This document shows positions 1 to 11,330 of a stretch of 64,000 bases of DNA, piece by piece. How positions within the stretch are numbered: position 1 is the stretch's first letter; each line of letters begins with the position of its first letter. This DNA is from Balanoglossus misakiensis (lineage: Eukaryota > Hemichordata): positions 12,400,001 to 12,464,000 of the forward strand of contig CM082579.2 of assembly GCA_040954595.2 (NCBI GenBank). The letters run 5' to 3'. The notes beneath the pieces were generated by a model. The model made no database searches. It saw only the letters and a program-made list of their open reading frames with translations, and was not told the DNA's origin. Position numbers and translations under genes: made by a program.

Positions 1-1088
1 GCATTATCACATTCATTAGCATTCTATGTATAATTGTGATAAAACAGTGTCTCAATATTGTCACTTCCTTAAAATCTTCACCAAATGTTATAACAGTGCA
101 ATACATGTATTATTAAATGATAAAAAGAAATCACTATATCACCATGCTTGTTTTTATGAAAGAGATGTTCAGATATTTTCACCATTGGAAAATATAGCAT
201 GACTTTATTAATTGGTGTCTAACGTTTAATAACATGAAGACAACACTTCTAGCGACTTCCACTGAATTTTGCTCAGTATTTCTTGATAAATGTTAGTTGA
301 AGCTCCATTAGCTGTAAATTTCGCTATGTTTTCAGTATTTTTGTTTTGTGTATATTTCCTGTTCAAATCCCTGAAGCATGATTCAATACCCAGTATCCGG
401 CTTATCAACACAACCTATATGTGTGTAATCAGCTTTTTTTTTGGGGGGGGGGCGCAAAATTTGAATTCAGGTCCGCACTGCAATCATCTGTCAGCAATAA
501 TAATGGGTGTTACACACAAAGACAGGTGGGGCACTGGATATATTAACATACTGTTTATGGTAGAAAAAGAAATTATATTTGGTATTGGAACAAAGAATAG
601 TGGAAATAAAGCAAAAAGTTAAAGCTATTGTCCAATTAAGCATGCAGTTTTGCAGAATTAACTTAACACTGCTAACTGTCTCATAACTTAGTCAGATCTA
701 TGTCGAATCTATGTCAAAACAATAACTAAAGCAAATTACACCACATTAAGTACAACGATTTCAGAAATAAAACACTAATCATGATAGTCTTTGCAAATTT
801 GCGATTTATTGATTAGAAGCTGCAGAGTGTTTTCAAATACAGTGATTGAAAACAGTTTCTCTGACAAGTTAGATCAAAACTCTTGATTTAAAGGTCTGAT
901 TACTAAAATTCGTTAAATGTGTTAGCCATTAACTAAATGACTCTGCTAAATGTTTTATAAATTAGTCAGATCTGTCATGTTGTCATTTCAAGCATGTTTC
1001 ATCGAATTCGTTGCGGTAATTTCAGAAATATACCACTAATTAGAAAAGTTCGTAAAATATGAATACGACCTATGATTCTATATTTCAG
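1..1088. other. No gene recognised upstream of pentraxin exon A
   Basis: AT-rich sequence with no convincing coding exon. The only longer open frames are short and of odd composition; one runs through a T/G homopolymer at about 430-452. The last bases form a good splice acceptor (pyrimidine tract plus AG at 1087-1088) for the exon that follows, so at least the right end is probably intron of the pentraxin-domain gene. Confidence 0.5.
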
Positions 1089-1685
1089 GAAAGGGAAACA
1101 CTCTTGAATTGCTTTCGAATAAAACAGATGTTGCTGTACAAATCGGTGTACCTGACTTGACAGCTGTGTCCACGTGTCTCTGGGTAAAAGGTGATTCAGT
1201 AAATAAGATGGCAACGTTGGTGTCCTATTGTATCAGAGATTATCCCTGTAACGAGTTCTCCTTGATTGGTGCAACCTCTCTGGAACTTTGGGTCAAAGAT
1301 ACATACGCACATACAAGATTGGAGGTAGATGATGGAGTGTGGCAGCATATATGTGTGACATGGTCCTCAGGTGGTGGAAGCTGGGCAAGTTACAATAATG
1401 GTGAATTGTATCGTAGCGGTCAAGGTTTAGCAACTGGTCTTATTATAAGAAGTGGTGGAGCATTGGTGTTAGGTCAAGACCAAGATGACCGGAGAAGTGG
1501 ATATGATGAGTCACAAGCATTTGTTGGAATCATCACTCAATTCAACATGTGGTCCAAAGTTTTAACAGCTGATGAAGTTGCGATGGTAGCACAAGACTGC
1601 TCAATGGGCGGAGATGTATTTGCTTGGAATACTAATTCTCTCGAGATGTCAGCTAATGCGGAAGTTGGAAAGAGCAATGTTTGCT
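1089..1685 (+). CDS. Pentraxin-domain exon A (partial gene)
   Basis: An internal exon of 597 bases encoding nearly a whole pentraxin (concanavalin-A-like jelly-roll) domain. It starts after a TTTCAG acceptor and ends at a GTAAGT donor; it enters and leaves in phase 1, so it can be skipped or duplicated without changing frame. The pentraxin signature is visible as HICVTWSS followed by GSWASYNNG, and the C-terminal part has GGALVLGQDQDD and FNMWSKVL, as in pentraxins and adhesion proteins carrying a pentraxin domain. The family usually binds ligands through calcium outside the cell. Neither the gene's other exons nor its promoter can be recognised in the window. It is about 96 percent identical by eye to exon B 2.7 kb downstream. 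Confidence 0.85.
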
Positions 1686-2114
1686 GTAAGTTATTGTTTT
1701 TTATTCTAATTGTATTGTAATTATTTGATGCACCGTATTTCTGTAGCACTCTTTGATCAACAGTTAAATTTCAGCATACGCTTTCGGGAACATGTAGTCC
1801 CCTTCTTCATGCAGATGCACTCGTGGAATGAACAGAGAATCATGGGGTATTTAAATTAGAAAATATTTGCAGGGCCAGGTGCCTCGGAAAACAAAAGAAG
1901 AGTTGAGTGTGAAAATTGAACAATAGAAATGTTAATAGGAATGCAGATGTGTAAATGGGGTGGTGGACTGCAAAAAAGTGACAGTTATTTGTAGTGTGAC
2001 ATAAAACCATAGTCCCGGTTAAGTCCAACATCCACACAGTCAAAATGTTCGATTAACTTCAGTTCGTCTACTTCACGATCACGGTTGTTTTTATGATTTG
2101 TCTTTTTAGGGCTG

Positions 2115-2695
2115 TCATGTCAGGGTAAAGTCAGTTATGGAATGTCCTGGTCTGTTGAAATGTTCACTAACGGGTTTGTGTATGTTACCATTCTGTATGT
2201 CAAATCCGCTGTTTACGCGTTTCCGCAGTGACTGTCCAGTTTGACCTATATATACAGCGTGTGGCCATTGTTTGCAGGTGAATGCATAAATGAGTTTGGT
2301 TGAGTCACAGGTGAAAGATCCTATTATTCTGTAGGTGTTATCATTGGGTCCTGTTTTGACAGTGGCTGTGTTGGTGTGGGGGCACAGTTTGCGCCTTGGT
2401 TTCTGACATGGTACAGTTCCGTGCGTTTGGTTGGCGTTGTGTAATTTGCTGCTGATAATCTGTTGTTTTAGATTGGGGGCTGTCTATAGGCGATGATGGG
2501 TTTTTCAGTGATGGCTTCCCGTAGTATGACGTCATCTTGTATGATGGGTTGGGGATTATTGATAATTTTCTGAAGGCTTCTGAGTTGTGGGTTGTAGGTA
2601 ACTACAAGTTGGACTCTGTTGTTTTCACGTTTTTCTTTATATTTAAGAAGATCGTCACGGTTGATGTGATATAATATGAAATTGATAGATTTCAT
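2115..2695 (-). pseudogene. Penelope-like retroelement fragment with GIY-YIG endonuclease
   Basis: Read on the minus strand, this is the C-terminal end of a Penelope-like (or related GIY-YIG) retroelement protein. The upstream part has the conserved pattern NRVQLVVTYNPQLRSLQKI followed by IIAYRQPP. The downstream part has a cysteine-rich stretch leading into AVYIGQTGQSLRKRVNS and KPVSEHFNRPGHS, typical of the GIY-YIG nuclease. The frame breaks once at about 2468, where a TAA follows RQPPI and a one-base shift restores the protein. It ends at a TGA at 2115-2117. The reverse transcriptase core is missing, so this is a 5'-truncated, dead copy. It lies between the two pentraxin exons and runs opposite to them. 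Confidence 0.7.
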
Positions 2696-3802
2696 ATTAA
2701 CATATTACAACGTCACCAAAACCGGAACTATTTTCATGACCTCAGTTTGTAAACAAATGAAAATATTATGCTGCGATGTTGGTGGACGGACTTTGAAGAT
2801 TGGGAAATACAGGGTTAGAAATAATAATTAACAGCATTTGTGACATATTGTTCTCTAATGTTTTATTAGTTTGTTTGGTGTCTTCCAACTGTGGCTGGAA
2901 AATTTTGACGACTGCCGTCTGCATTTTAAATTTGTGTTCGATCAAACATAGTGAACATCATTACAGACTATAACTATATTGGTCAATGATTGCAGAAAAT
3001 AGATGAAAATAACCTGGGTTATCTATCATCCAGCGATCAAAAAAAATGTCGTAAATGCAATCTAATTGGCCAGGTCGGAATGTGCGCTTTCAACGGGAGC
3101 TCCAGTGAGACTTGGTCAGATGTAGTGTGAGACGACAGCATAAAAAACCACGTCGAGGTTCCCTACATCTGATTTTAATCAGATTGTCTATCATCCAGCG
3201 ATAAAAAATGTCCTGCGAACTGAAAATTAACGCAAACATCCAAGAATCTCTGTTACGTACTAGAGATGCTTGTCCCACATGGCACTGAATAAGTTGTTTT
3301 TGCGTAAAAAATAAAAATGCCTCGATCGATGTATCCTAGACTCTCTTACAGCCAACTGTTCGCTACAAGGCTCTTCACTGACGCGCCCTCAACCGTTTAG
3401 CAAAGGAGAAGCCCCGCATGCAATCAGACCATAAGCTATGGACGGTGAGAGGGGCTGTGAGAGATTCTACATGGTATCCATACCCTAGTGTGTTTTAGAT
3501 AGACTCATACACAAAGCACTGGGCGCGCATGCAGTCAACTCTCGTCTTTTTTTAATATCTGCATGTCAATAGAAGTCAAAATGCGATGTTCTGGCAACAA
3601 GTCGTAATATACGATAGCAGCGATAGTTCACAGGATTGAGATGTTGACTGTTTGAATTCAGAATTCCTATCGGCTCACTCGTCCCTCACTGACGTAATAC
3701 TCGTTCGAAGTACTGGTAGATTATATATATAATTATTCCCCACATCAAAGCTAGTAAGCCTTCACATTTTATTATAAACCTTTCTATTGTTGTATCTTCC
3801 AG
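2696..3802. other. Inter-exon DNA between Penelope remnant and pentraxin exon B
   Basis: No coding exon recognised. A short motif around TCTATCATCCAGCGAT occurs twice (about 3021-3036 and 3187-3202) in diverged form, indicating a local duplication. The right end is the polypyrimidine tract and AG acceptor (3801-3802) of pentraxin exon B. Confidence 0.4.
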
Positions 3803-4399
3803 CAAAGGGAAACACTCTTGAATTGCTTTCGAATAAAACAGATGTTGCTGTACAAATCGTTGTACCTGATTTGACAGCTGTGTCTACGTGTCTCTGGGTA
3901 AAGGGTGATTCAGTAAATAAGATGGCAACGTTGGTGTCCTATTGTATCAGTGATTATCCCTGTAACGAATTCACCTTGATTGGTGCAACCTCTCTGGAAC
4001 TTTGGGTCAAAGATACATACGCACATACAACATTGGAGGTAGATGATGGAGTGTGGCAGCATATGTGTGTGACATGGTCCTCAAGTGGTGGAAACTGGGC
4101 AAGTTACAATAATGGTGATTTGTATCGTAGCGGTCAAGGTTTAGCAACTGGTCTTACTATAAGAAGTGGTGGAGCATTGGTGTTAGGTCAAGACCAAGAT
4201 GACCGGAGAAGTGGATATGATGAGTCACAAGCATTTGTTGGAAGCATCACTCAATTCAACATGTGGTCCAGAGTTTTAACAGCTGATGAAGTTGCGATGG
4301 TAGAACAAGACTGCTCAAAAGGAGGAGATGTATTTGCTTGGAATACTAATTCTCTCGAGATGTCAGCCAATGCGGAAGTTGGAAAGAGCAATGTTTGCT
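3803..4399 (+). CDS. Pentraxin-domain exon B (duplicate of exon A)
   Basis: Second 597-base phase 1-1 exon encoding the same pentraxin domain, with HMCVTWSS, GNWASYNNG and FNMWSRVL. By eye it differs from exon A at about 21 bases, roughly two thirds of which change an amino acid; the changes include G to V, R to S, R to T, I to S, A to E and M to K. Similarity continues about 45 bases into the downstream intron (1686-1731 against 4400-4445) but stops abruptly upstream, which marks one edge of the duplication. The donor GTAAGT is intact, so both exons could be used in tandem or as alternatives. Confidence 0.85.
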
Positions 4400-4445
4400 G
4401 TAAGTTATGTTTTTATTCTAATTGTATTACAGTTATTTGATGTAT

Positions 4446-4588
4446 GCATACATACATACATACATACATACATACATACATACATACATACATACATACA
4501 TACATACATACATACATACATACATACATACATACATACATACATACATACATACATACATACATACATACATACATACATACATACA
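4446..4588. repeat. (CATA)n microsatellite
   Basis: About 36 uninterrupted CATA units begin 46 bases after pentraxin exon B. The open frames over it (HTYI or MYVC polymers) are artefacts of the tetranucleotide. Confidence 0.98.
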
Positions 4589-6302
4589 AATAGTAAGTTT
4601 TAATATAACTTTTTTCTTGCCTTACAGAATTCATAGTTTTGGGCACGTGCGAGGATAACAGAAGTGCATGTTAAGTTTTATTCCTTTTCAGTAATATCTA
4701 TAATTTACTGATCGAATTGTTTATTGTAGAACTATTGATGAAAAATGCATGCTTTCTATCCGTATAAATTAAAGAACATTGATCATTTATCAATTTACAT
4801 TTTCTTGCTGTGTTTTCTTTCTAAGTCATCTTTGATATGGGATATTTCAAAATCTTACAAAGAACATCGCTAACAAACAAACACTATTTTATGGTATGTA
4901 TATTTGGAATGCATATGATGTACTGCGGTTGACTGGTAGTATCATCATAGTTCATGTATGTATTTAAAGGTATATCAACAACAATACACATTAAATCACT
5001 GCTTCCACGGAAAATTCAAATCTAGCCAATCACCGATTTTCAGTGGGTGGCACATGTGAAAAAAGTGCGCCTATCATATGGTCATTCTAATACTTGGACA
5101 CGACCTTTTGACCATATATTGGCATATGTAAATTAGAGATGACCGTAACTATTAAAATGTCATTTGCTGTCATCTATTAATTGCAATTTTCGGTACAAAG
5201 ATACAAAAAATTGTGTCAAAAAGAAAATGCCATAAATAGGATTCTCACACCATTGTCATGAATTCCGTGACAGAGACAAGGAAATAACATCGTTATGATC
5301 AATAAAGGGTAGCACAAAGACTGACCCAAAGTCTACAGCTAAATTATGGGCTAAATTATATAACATTAAAACACACAAAACCCACTCAGACATTGGTGTC
5401 AGGAAGGCTTGATTAAAGTCCAGTAAGCCTATCTATCTAGCAATAAATCCACATCTGCTGCCCCAATGTATACTAGAGGCATACAAGGTGCATAAGACAA
5501 ACTAAAAATAGCGTCAAGGACACTTGTTGCTCTCTCAGTGTGTAGTGGATTGTGAGCAGCATGTTTGGAGAATAGGGGTTTGGTATATGGGTGAAAGGAA
5601 CAATTTACAAAGACCAAGGTGAAATGCTGAACTGTTTTGCTCATGTAATATTGAATGCAGCCTGATAAGGTGGGTGCTTGGCAAGGGGGGGGGAACCACT
5701 TGTCAAGGGCTCTAATAAATGTTTTAAATTTAGTTTTAAAAATGGTCCGCACGCACAAATGGCCTCACACAAATATATTCTGTCATTTCCCTCTCAGATT
5801 TTGTATCTTATGTTATACTGATGGAATTCATTGCGTATTGTGATATCAAATTGCACCAGTGCAAGGTATGAGAAATGCATTTTGAAAAAAAAACAGTGCA
5901 AGTATAAGTACTAAAAGTGAAAGAAATACATTTTGACAAAAAATATCAGCATTCAGGATCAGCTGAACATGGTATATGAAATAAATTAAAATAGTCATTG
6001 CTCTCTGGTCCATCATTTTCAGTAGAAGTGACCTGATTTCACATCAATAGTTTACTACCCGTCATTTCTACCTAATTTCATGTAGTACAAAACTCCGACA
6101 GACTATTTGTTGGCATACTGAATACCGACTTCCCAAACTTTATTAGACTCACGTTTATTCTATCAGGTCAACTTCAAAAAACATGAGAAGTAATTTATGC
6201 AAATATATCCGAGCTATATTTAGGCACGCGTACACAGTGAGTACATGGCCGCAGCATGTATTGGCTTCTAATTTACATATCAATAACCGAGTCATCAGTT
6301 CA
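4589..6302. other. No gene recognised between pentraxin exon B and the LINE tail
   Basis: AT-rich DNA without a credible exon on either strand. The longest frames (about 5429-5758 minus) have no recognisable domain and no convincing splice context. Further exons of the pentraxin-domain gene may lie beyond the window. Confidence 0.45.
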
Positions 6303-6431
6303 ATGAACTTTATTATTATTAATCTTTATTTCAGACACAACCGTCCATAGATATTAGTTATAAAAAAAAAAAACTGGCAAAAAACACTAGAAAACTAATA
6401 AATAAAATAAGTTAAAAAAAAACACTCTTAA

Positions 6432-8016
6432 AGTGAACCGACACCTTCCTTGTAGAGAGATTCTAATAAAATCTTTGTGAAAAACATGAGTGATTTGCGT
6501 CGTTTTTATTCACTTTCACTTATCGCACAGCAGCGTAGCGTCGATCTCGATATACAGTGTGACGTCACAGACTAGTCACCAGTAGCAGACGCCACCGTGC
6601 GCACGCTAACGTACACAGACAGTTGACATGGCTGGCTGCCCCGCAAGTGGGAGCAAAAACAGAGTTGGCAAAAACACGGCGAAAGGTTTTATAAAAGTTC
6701 CCGACCCTTCGGTGGACAGTCAAAATGCAAATCGACCTGGAAAATGGGTGTCAAACATTGGCATATTATTTCGGTGCTTATTGCTGAGACAGCTGATACC
6801 TTTGCTTCGGAAATGTTCGTGTTCAACTAGGCCCATTTCCAAAGACACAAACGGAGTTTTCAAACGAAGATATCGTCGGATTTTTGTACGAACCGGAATA
6901 CAGCAGCGATGAGATGGTAGGTGACTCAAGTGAAACTGATTCCAATAGTACAGAGGCAAGTGTAGACAGCAAAGATGATCGAGAAGAGTGATCGGCTTCG
7001 TCTTTCATCACGCTCATGGTGTAGCTGCGCTGCGGTAAATGCGAAGTTATTTCTATTGTCATGAAATAGATGTCTTGACGAGGCCGTTAGATAAAGACTT
7101 GAACGACATATCACGAAGCCATGCGATAATTTTTTGACATTTAGTCACCCATGTCATAAAAGGGATCCCTATTGATTTCCCGAAAGAATAGAAAGTAAAC
7201 CTATTGACACTCTCGCAAAAATGTCTACCACACATGTCTACCATCCTTTCTTTTAAAACAAGTACGTTGATCAACAGCTGTGAAAAGATGCGGCTTTGTT
7301 GATCAAAGGGAGGCAGAAACTCCGATTGTCAAGTTTCAAGTACATCTGTGGTGCTTCCAGATGGTAGAGGTGGTCGTTTTTGTCTTTGGAAATGGTTTTG
7401 CGATGCATTCACAGCTTGGGTACGCGACAAACACAGTGTTCACTAGTAGGCCTAATTCCGCCACACTACTTTCTTCCGATCAGAGTTTTGATTCACAGTG
7501 CCAAAAATTCGGTTTCGTCATATGGTGATCAAAGGAAATCAGGAGCCCCGGCTGTTTCGACAATTTTTGCTGTGTAGTTTTTTTTTTTTTTTTGCAATAT
7601 GCTTCACGATATAGGGCCTAGTTGAACACGAACATTTCCGAAGCAAAAGTATCATCTGTCTCAGCAATAAGCACCGAAATAATATGCCAATGTTTGACAC
7701 CCATTTTTCAGCTCGATTTGCATTTTGACTGTCCACCGAAGGGTCGGGAACTTTTATAAAACCTTTCGCCGTGTTTTTGCCAACTCTGTTTTTGCTCCCA
7801 CTTGCGAGGCAGCCAGCCATGTCAACTGTCTGTGTACGTTAGCGTGCGCACGGTGGCGTCTGCTACTGGTGACTAGTCTGTGACGTCACACTGCATATCG
7901 AGATCGACGCTACGCTGCTGTGCGATAAGTGAAAGTGAATAAAAACGACGCAAATCACTCATGTTTTTCACAAAGATTTTATTAGAATCTCTCTACAAGG
8001 AAGGTGTCGGTTCACT
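6432..8016. mobile_element. 1585-bp foldback DNA element with TTAA target duplication
   Basis: The element begins AGTGAACCGACACC and ends with the inverse GGTGTCGGTTCACT, flanked on both sides by TTAA (6428-6431 and 8017-8020). The inverted arms are about 403 bases each (6432-6834 and 7614-8016) and nearly identical, leaving a unique middle of about 780 bases. TTAA duplications are characteristic of Kolobok and piggyBac elements. Each arm repeats a short open frame, and the middle has on the plus strand a relict peptide ending at a TGA near 6990 (IVGFLYEPEYSSDEM then an acidic tail), possibly the N-terminal remnant of a transposase-type protein. The element cannot encode its own transposase. 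It is nested in the 3' UTR of the LINE. Confidence 0.85.
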
Positions 8017-8023
8017 TTAAGAA

Positions 8024-9938
8024 TCAATGTAAAATGTCCATCCAGTGGGCATGTAGACCATAAAAACGCATATCACATGACACAAGGCGATTGATCAAGA
8101 CATTGGGACTAGCACAGAGACGAACAGAAAAATTAAAAGCGACTTTTCTTCTCATAACGGAGAAGCAGTTTACGGCTTTTGAAACAAATATTTTAGAGGC
8201 ACTTTCGTGTCCTGGGTGACCAAGTAGTCTTCGAAGTGCATTGTTGTGGCATACGATGATATTCCGGATGTTGTACAAATTAAAATCGCACCATAAATGA
8301 GAGCCATAAATATTGTTACAAAAAGCATTAAAAAGACGCAATTTCACGTCGACAGAACACGAATTGAACTTTCTAAGGAGAAAATTAGCCCTTCCACACA
8401 ATGCTCTACGTTGTTTTAGAATGTCCTCATTATCAGATAAATCATGAGAGAAAATATGCCCAAGATAAGTAAATTTACAAACAAATTCAAGAGTAGTCTC
8501 ACAGAGATTAACTGATGGAATACTTGAAAGCTTAATCGACGATTCAAAGTGCATGCATTTCGATTTTCGCGTGTTATACTTGATATCATGATCTTCAGCG
8601 TAGAGTTGACAGATCTGAATCAGCTTTCGTAAACCTTTAACTGACGGTGCAATTAGACACATATCGTCCGCGTAGGACAGGTTGTTCAACATAAGTCCTG
8701 CTATCTCACAACCTACACCGGCATTTGACAGCCTTACATTCAGCTTATCAACATAAACATTAAAAAAAAGGCGAAAGAATTCCACCTTGACGTACACCAT
8801 TTCCCACTTTAAACGAATCAGAGAGAGCATTCGACCAGCGAATACAATAACTTTGACAGGAAAACCAATTTCTCAGCAAACGAACTATATAAGTAGGAAC
8901 AGATCTGTCAATCAATTTCTTAAGAAGAGTCCAATGATTGACTCTGTCAAATGCCTTTTTGGCGTCTAAAAAGCAAACAAAAACAGAACTGTGGTTCTGT
9001 TTATAGTATCTAATGGTTTCTTTCAGTAAAAATATGCACATGTCCGTACTGTGGGAGCTTTTAAAGCCAAACTGATTGTCAGTCGTATGTAAATTATGTT
9101 CGCACCTGTTAAGAATAATATATTCTAAAACCTTCGAAGTCACACACGTTAAAGCAATAGGGCGATAATTGTTCTTACTGGAGAGATCTGCAGTCTTGTC
9201 TTTAACAACAGGAACAAGAATGACCTTCGCAAGCTTATCTGGTATGGTACCGTGGATAAGAATAGAAGTAAAACAACAAGCGAAATGTATACGTAATTTC
9301 CTAGTTGCATATTTCAAGTGTTCAGCACTCAGTCCATCTGCGCCAGGAGACTTTCCGATCTGAAGTTCAGCAAAAATTTTGTCTATTTCATCTACACGAA
9401 TATTCAGATTATCAGACGAGGTCACAGATTCAATGGTATGCATTACACCAGCTTGATGTTTCGTGTTGTTGACAGAATTGAAAAGCTGCTCGAAGTGACT
9501 GCCCCACATGTTTGCGATATGTTGATCACCTGTGATGTTATTGACAGTGGCAGGTAACGGGGCTCTTTTCTTATTGAGATCAGCAACTGCGGTCCAAAAC
9601 CGTCGGTGGTCTTTTTCAAGAAGAGCTTGGGCCATGCCATCTGCTCGCTTGCGATCCTCTTCTTTTCGGCATTGTCTAAGAGCATATTTAAATTTTGCTC
9701 TGCTTTGACGCTTATGTTCATAGACTGGTCCAAAGCGTGGCTTGGATTCCGATTTCCAGGTTAAATATGCTTGACGAGCCATTTTATGTGTCTCCCTAAC
9801 TGTATCGTTCCAACCGGGTATTGGATGATATCTTACGGATTTTTTACCGGCAAGAGAATCACTGCTGGCTTTAATAAGTGCCTCACAAATTGAGTTGTAG
9901 TAAGAATCAATTGCTCGATGATGACTGTCATTTTTTCA
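8024..9938 (-). pseudogene. LINE ORF2, reverse transcriptase half
   Basis: This continues ORF2 downstream of the stop codon at 9936-9938. It holds the linker, then the reverse transcriptase fingers and palm: KSPGADGLSAEHLK, NNYRPIALT, the first catalytic motif in FLDAKKAFDRVNH, GVRQGGILSP, and the YADDM catalytic pair. A C-terminal region with a cysteine/histidine-rich tail ends at TGA 8024-8026. At 8761-8768 a run of T (minus strand) is one base out of register, so the frame breaks just after GGILSPF and the YADD part is read in another frame. Known role of the family: target-primed reverse transcription of its own RNA. This copy is broken. Confidence 0.85.
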
Positions 9939-10814
9939 GTTACAATTGTTACAGGATAATGCCTCGACAGGAACGTTAATATTTTGCAGGTACCGTTCGG
10001 AACTGGTCAAATATTTATTAATGTCCTCGTTGTTGACAGAGGCCCAGTTGATCCCAGCCCAGGTCGGGTTTGGTCTACCGTACTGTTTGTTGCTTTTTAT
10101 AGGATGCATATTACACGTGAAAGTCAAGGGCAAGTGATCAGATGAGAAGTAATCGTTAATGATAGACATGGTGTTGATTGTTTTATAAGCTGCTTTGGTG
10201 CACACACAGTGATCAAGCCACGATGTGGATCCATGCACATCACTAATGTATGTAAAATTATTCAAGTCCAGACCAAGGCGAGAAACATCTGCAATGACGT
10301 AATTGTTCTGGTGGCAAAAAGCGTTCAGTTCTTGACCAAAACGTTTTCTGGGATCTGCATTGATATCACCAACCACAAATATGTATGGCGTATCTGCATC
10401 TTGAATGATGGAATCGATGGTTCCCAGGTAATCACAGAAATCATCATAATTTTCACTGCAGTCGGTGGGTAGATAAACACAAATTAGAAGACACATTCCG
10501 ATATTAGTAGAAAGTTCAATACCAATAATCCTAGGATCATTGTAAGTTGTAACTTTGACTGAGTCTGAAAACGTTTTGCGCCATAGGATAGCCGTTCCAC
10601 CATATGGCCGACACGAGCTTATGCCCTTTTCACTGTCAATCGCTGACACACCAAAGGCCTGAAAGTCATTATGTATTCCAGAGAGTAATGACAGTTCATC
10701 TTTGTATAACCAGTGTTCCTGAAGTAAGCAGATATCCACGGAGTCACATAGTTTTCTCACTTCATCAACAGAAGACTTAACTGAGCGACAGTTGTAGCTG
10801 ACCACTCTTACCAT
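9936..10814 (-). pseudogene. LINE ORF2, AP-endonuclease half
   Basis: The frame opens with MVRVVSYNCRS, the usual start of the apurinic-endonuclease-like domain that nicks target DNA. Further motifs are LLQEHWL, GGTAILW, VVGDINAD and, near the end, SSDHLPLTF with the catalytic aspartate and histidine. A TGA at 9936-9938 separates it from the reverse transcriptase half, with no splice signal, so this is a nonsense mutation. Confidence 0.85.
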
Positions 10815-10825
10815 ACTAAAAGTAT

Positions 10826-11327
10826 TTAGTTAGGGCGACCGGAGGATCTGAAGTAATTTCTTACCAGCAAACCACGCGGCCATCTTTCAGGACAAATAAG
10901 ATCGTTGTATGTAGCACCTTTGGCAATTATGTGAAAGGAGGCGTATGAATTGAACTTTGTCTTCAAAGCTTTACAGTCAATGTCTATGTTAAATGAGGAT
11001 TTCACATATGTAGTGATCTGACTCGCAGTTGTATCGGGGGACAAACGACTGATAAAGATGTTAGCCACATTCTGATGATCAACTCCCATGATAGGACAAT
11101 TGGACACAGCAGAAGTTCCAATAATTGCTTTGCGATGGGATTTCTTCCTTGTCACCAGAGTGAATGAATCATTTTTGGAGGATGTGCTATGGGTCGTGTT
11201 CAAGATTTTCACAGCATCGACAAATGATTTACCTGGTCGTACAGTATTGTGATTAGATTGTTCATTTCGATCGGCGTTTACAATTTCGATGGTATCATCT
11301 TCAATTAGATGCGTTGATTTGGCTGGT
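10826..11327 (-). pseudogene. LINE ORF1-like fragment
   Basis: An open minus-strand frame runs from after a TAA near 11328 to the stop at 10826. The region NVANIFISRLSPDTTASQI, then KTKFNSYASFHI and ERWPRGLLVRNYF, matches the RRM-like ORF1 domain common in CR1/Jockey-group LINEs. It ends 12 bases before the first ATG of the endonuclease frame, the normal ORF1-ORF2 order. The 5' part of ORF1 is missing or beyond recognition. Confidence 0.7.
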
Positions 11328-11330
11328 TAG

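Larger units (their letters stand above)
6303..11330 (-). mobile_element. CR1/L2-type non-LTR retrotransposon (LINE), decayed, with nested insertion
   Basis: The element runs on the minus strand. From its 5' side it has an ORF1-like fragment, an ORF2 with AP endonuclease and reverse transcriptase, and a 3' UTR ending in an ATAAAGATTAATAATAATAA-type microsatellite tail at 6303-6330, as seen in CR1/L2-group LINEs. The 3' UTR is split: its first bases lie at 8017-8026 and the rest at 6303-6427, because a 1585-bp TTAA element inserted between them. ORF2 carries a stop codon and a homopolymer frameshift, so this copy is not active. The 5' end is not sharply defined; the open ORF1 frame begins after a TAA near 11328. 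Confidence 0.8.

Noticed and set aside
290-622. 110-codon plus-strand frame near the left edge
   Set aside because: Runs through T and G homopolymers and has no recognisable domain.
4328-4658. Open frames of repeated HTYI or MYVC over the CATA array
   Set aside because: Tetranucleotide repeats are open in several frames on both strands; they are not genes.
6628-7820. Two similar open frames (MAGCP.SGSKNR...) on opposite strands
   Set aside because: They are the same sequence in the two inverted arms of the foldback element, not a gene pair.
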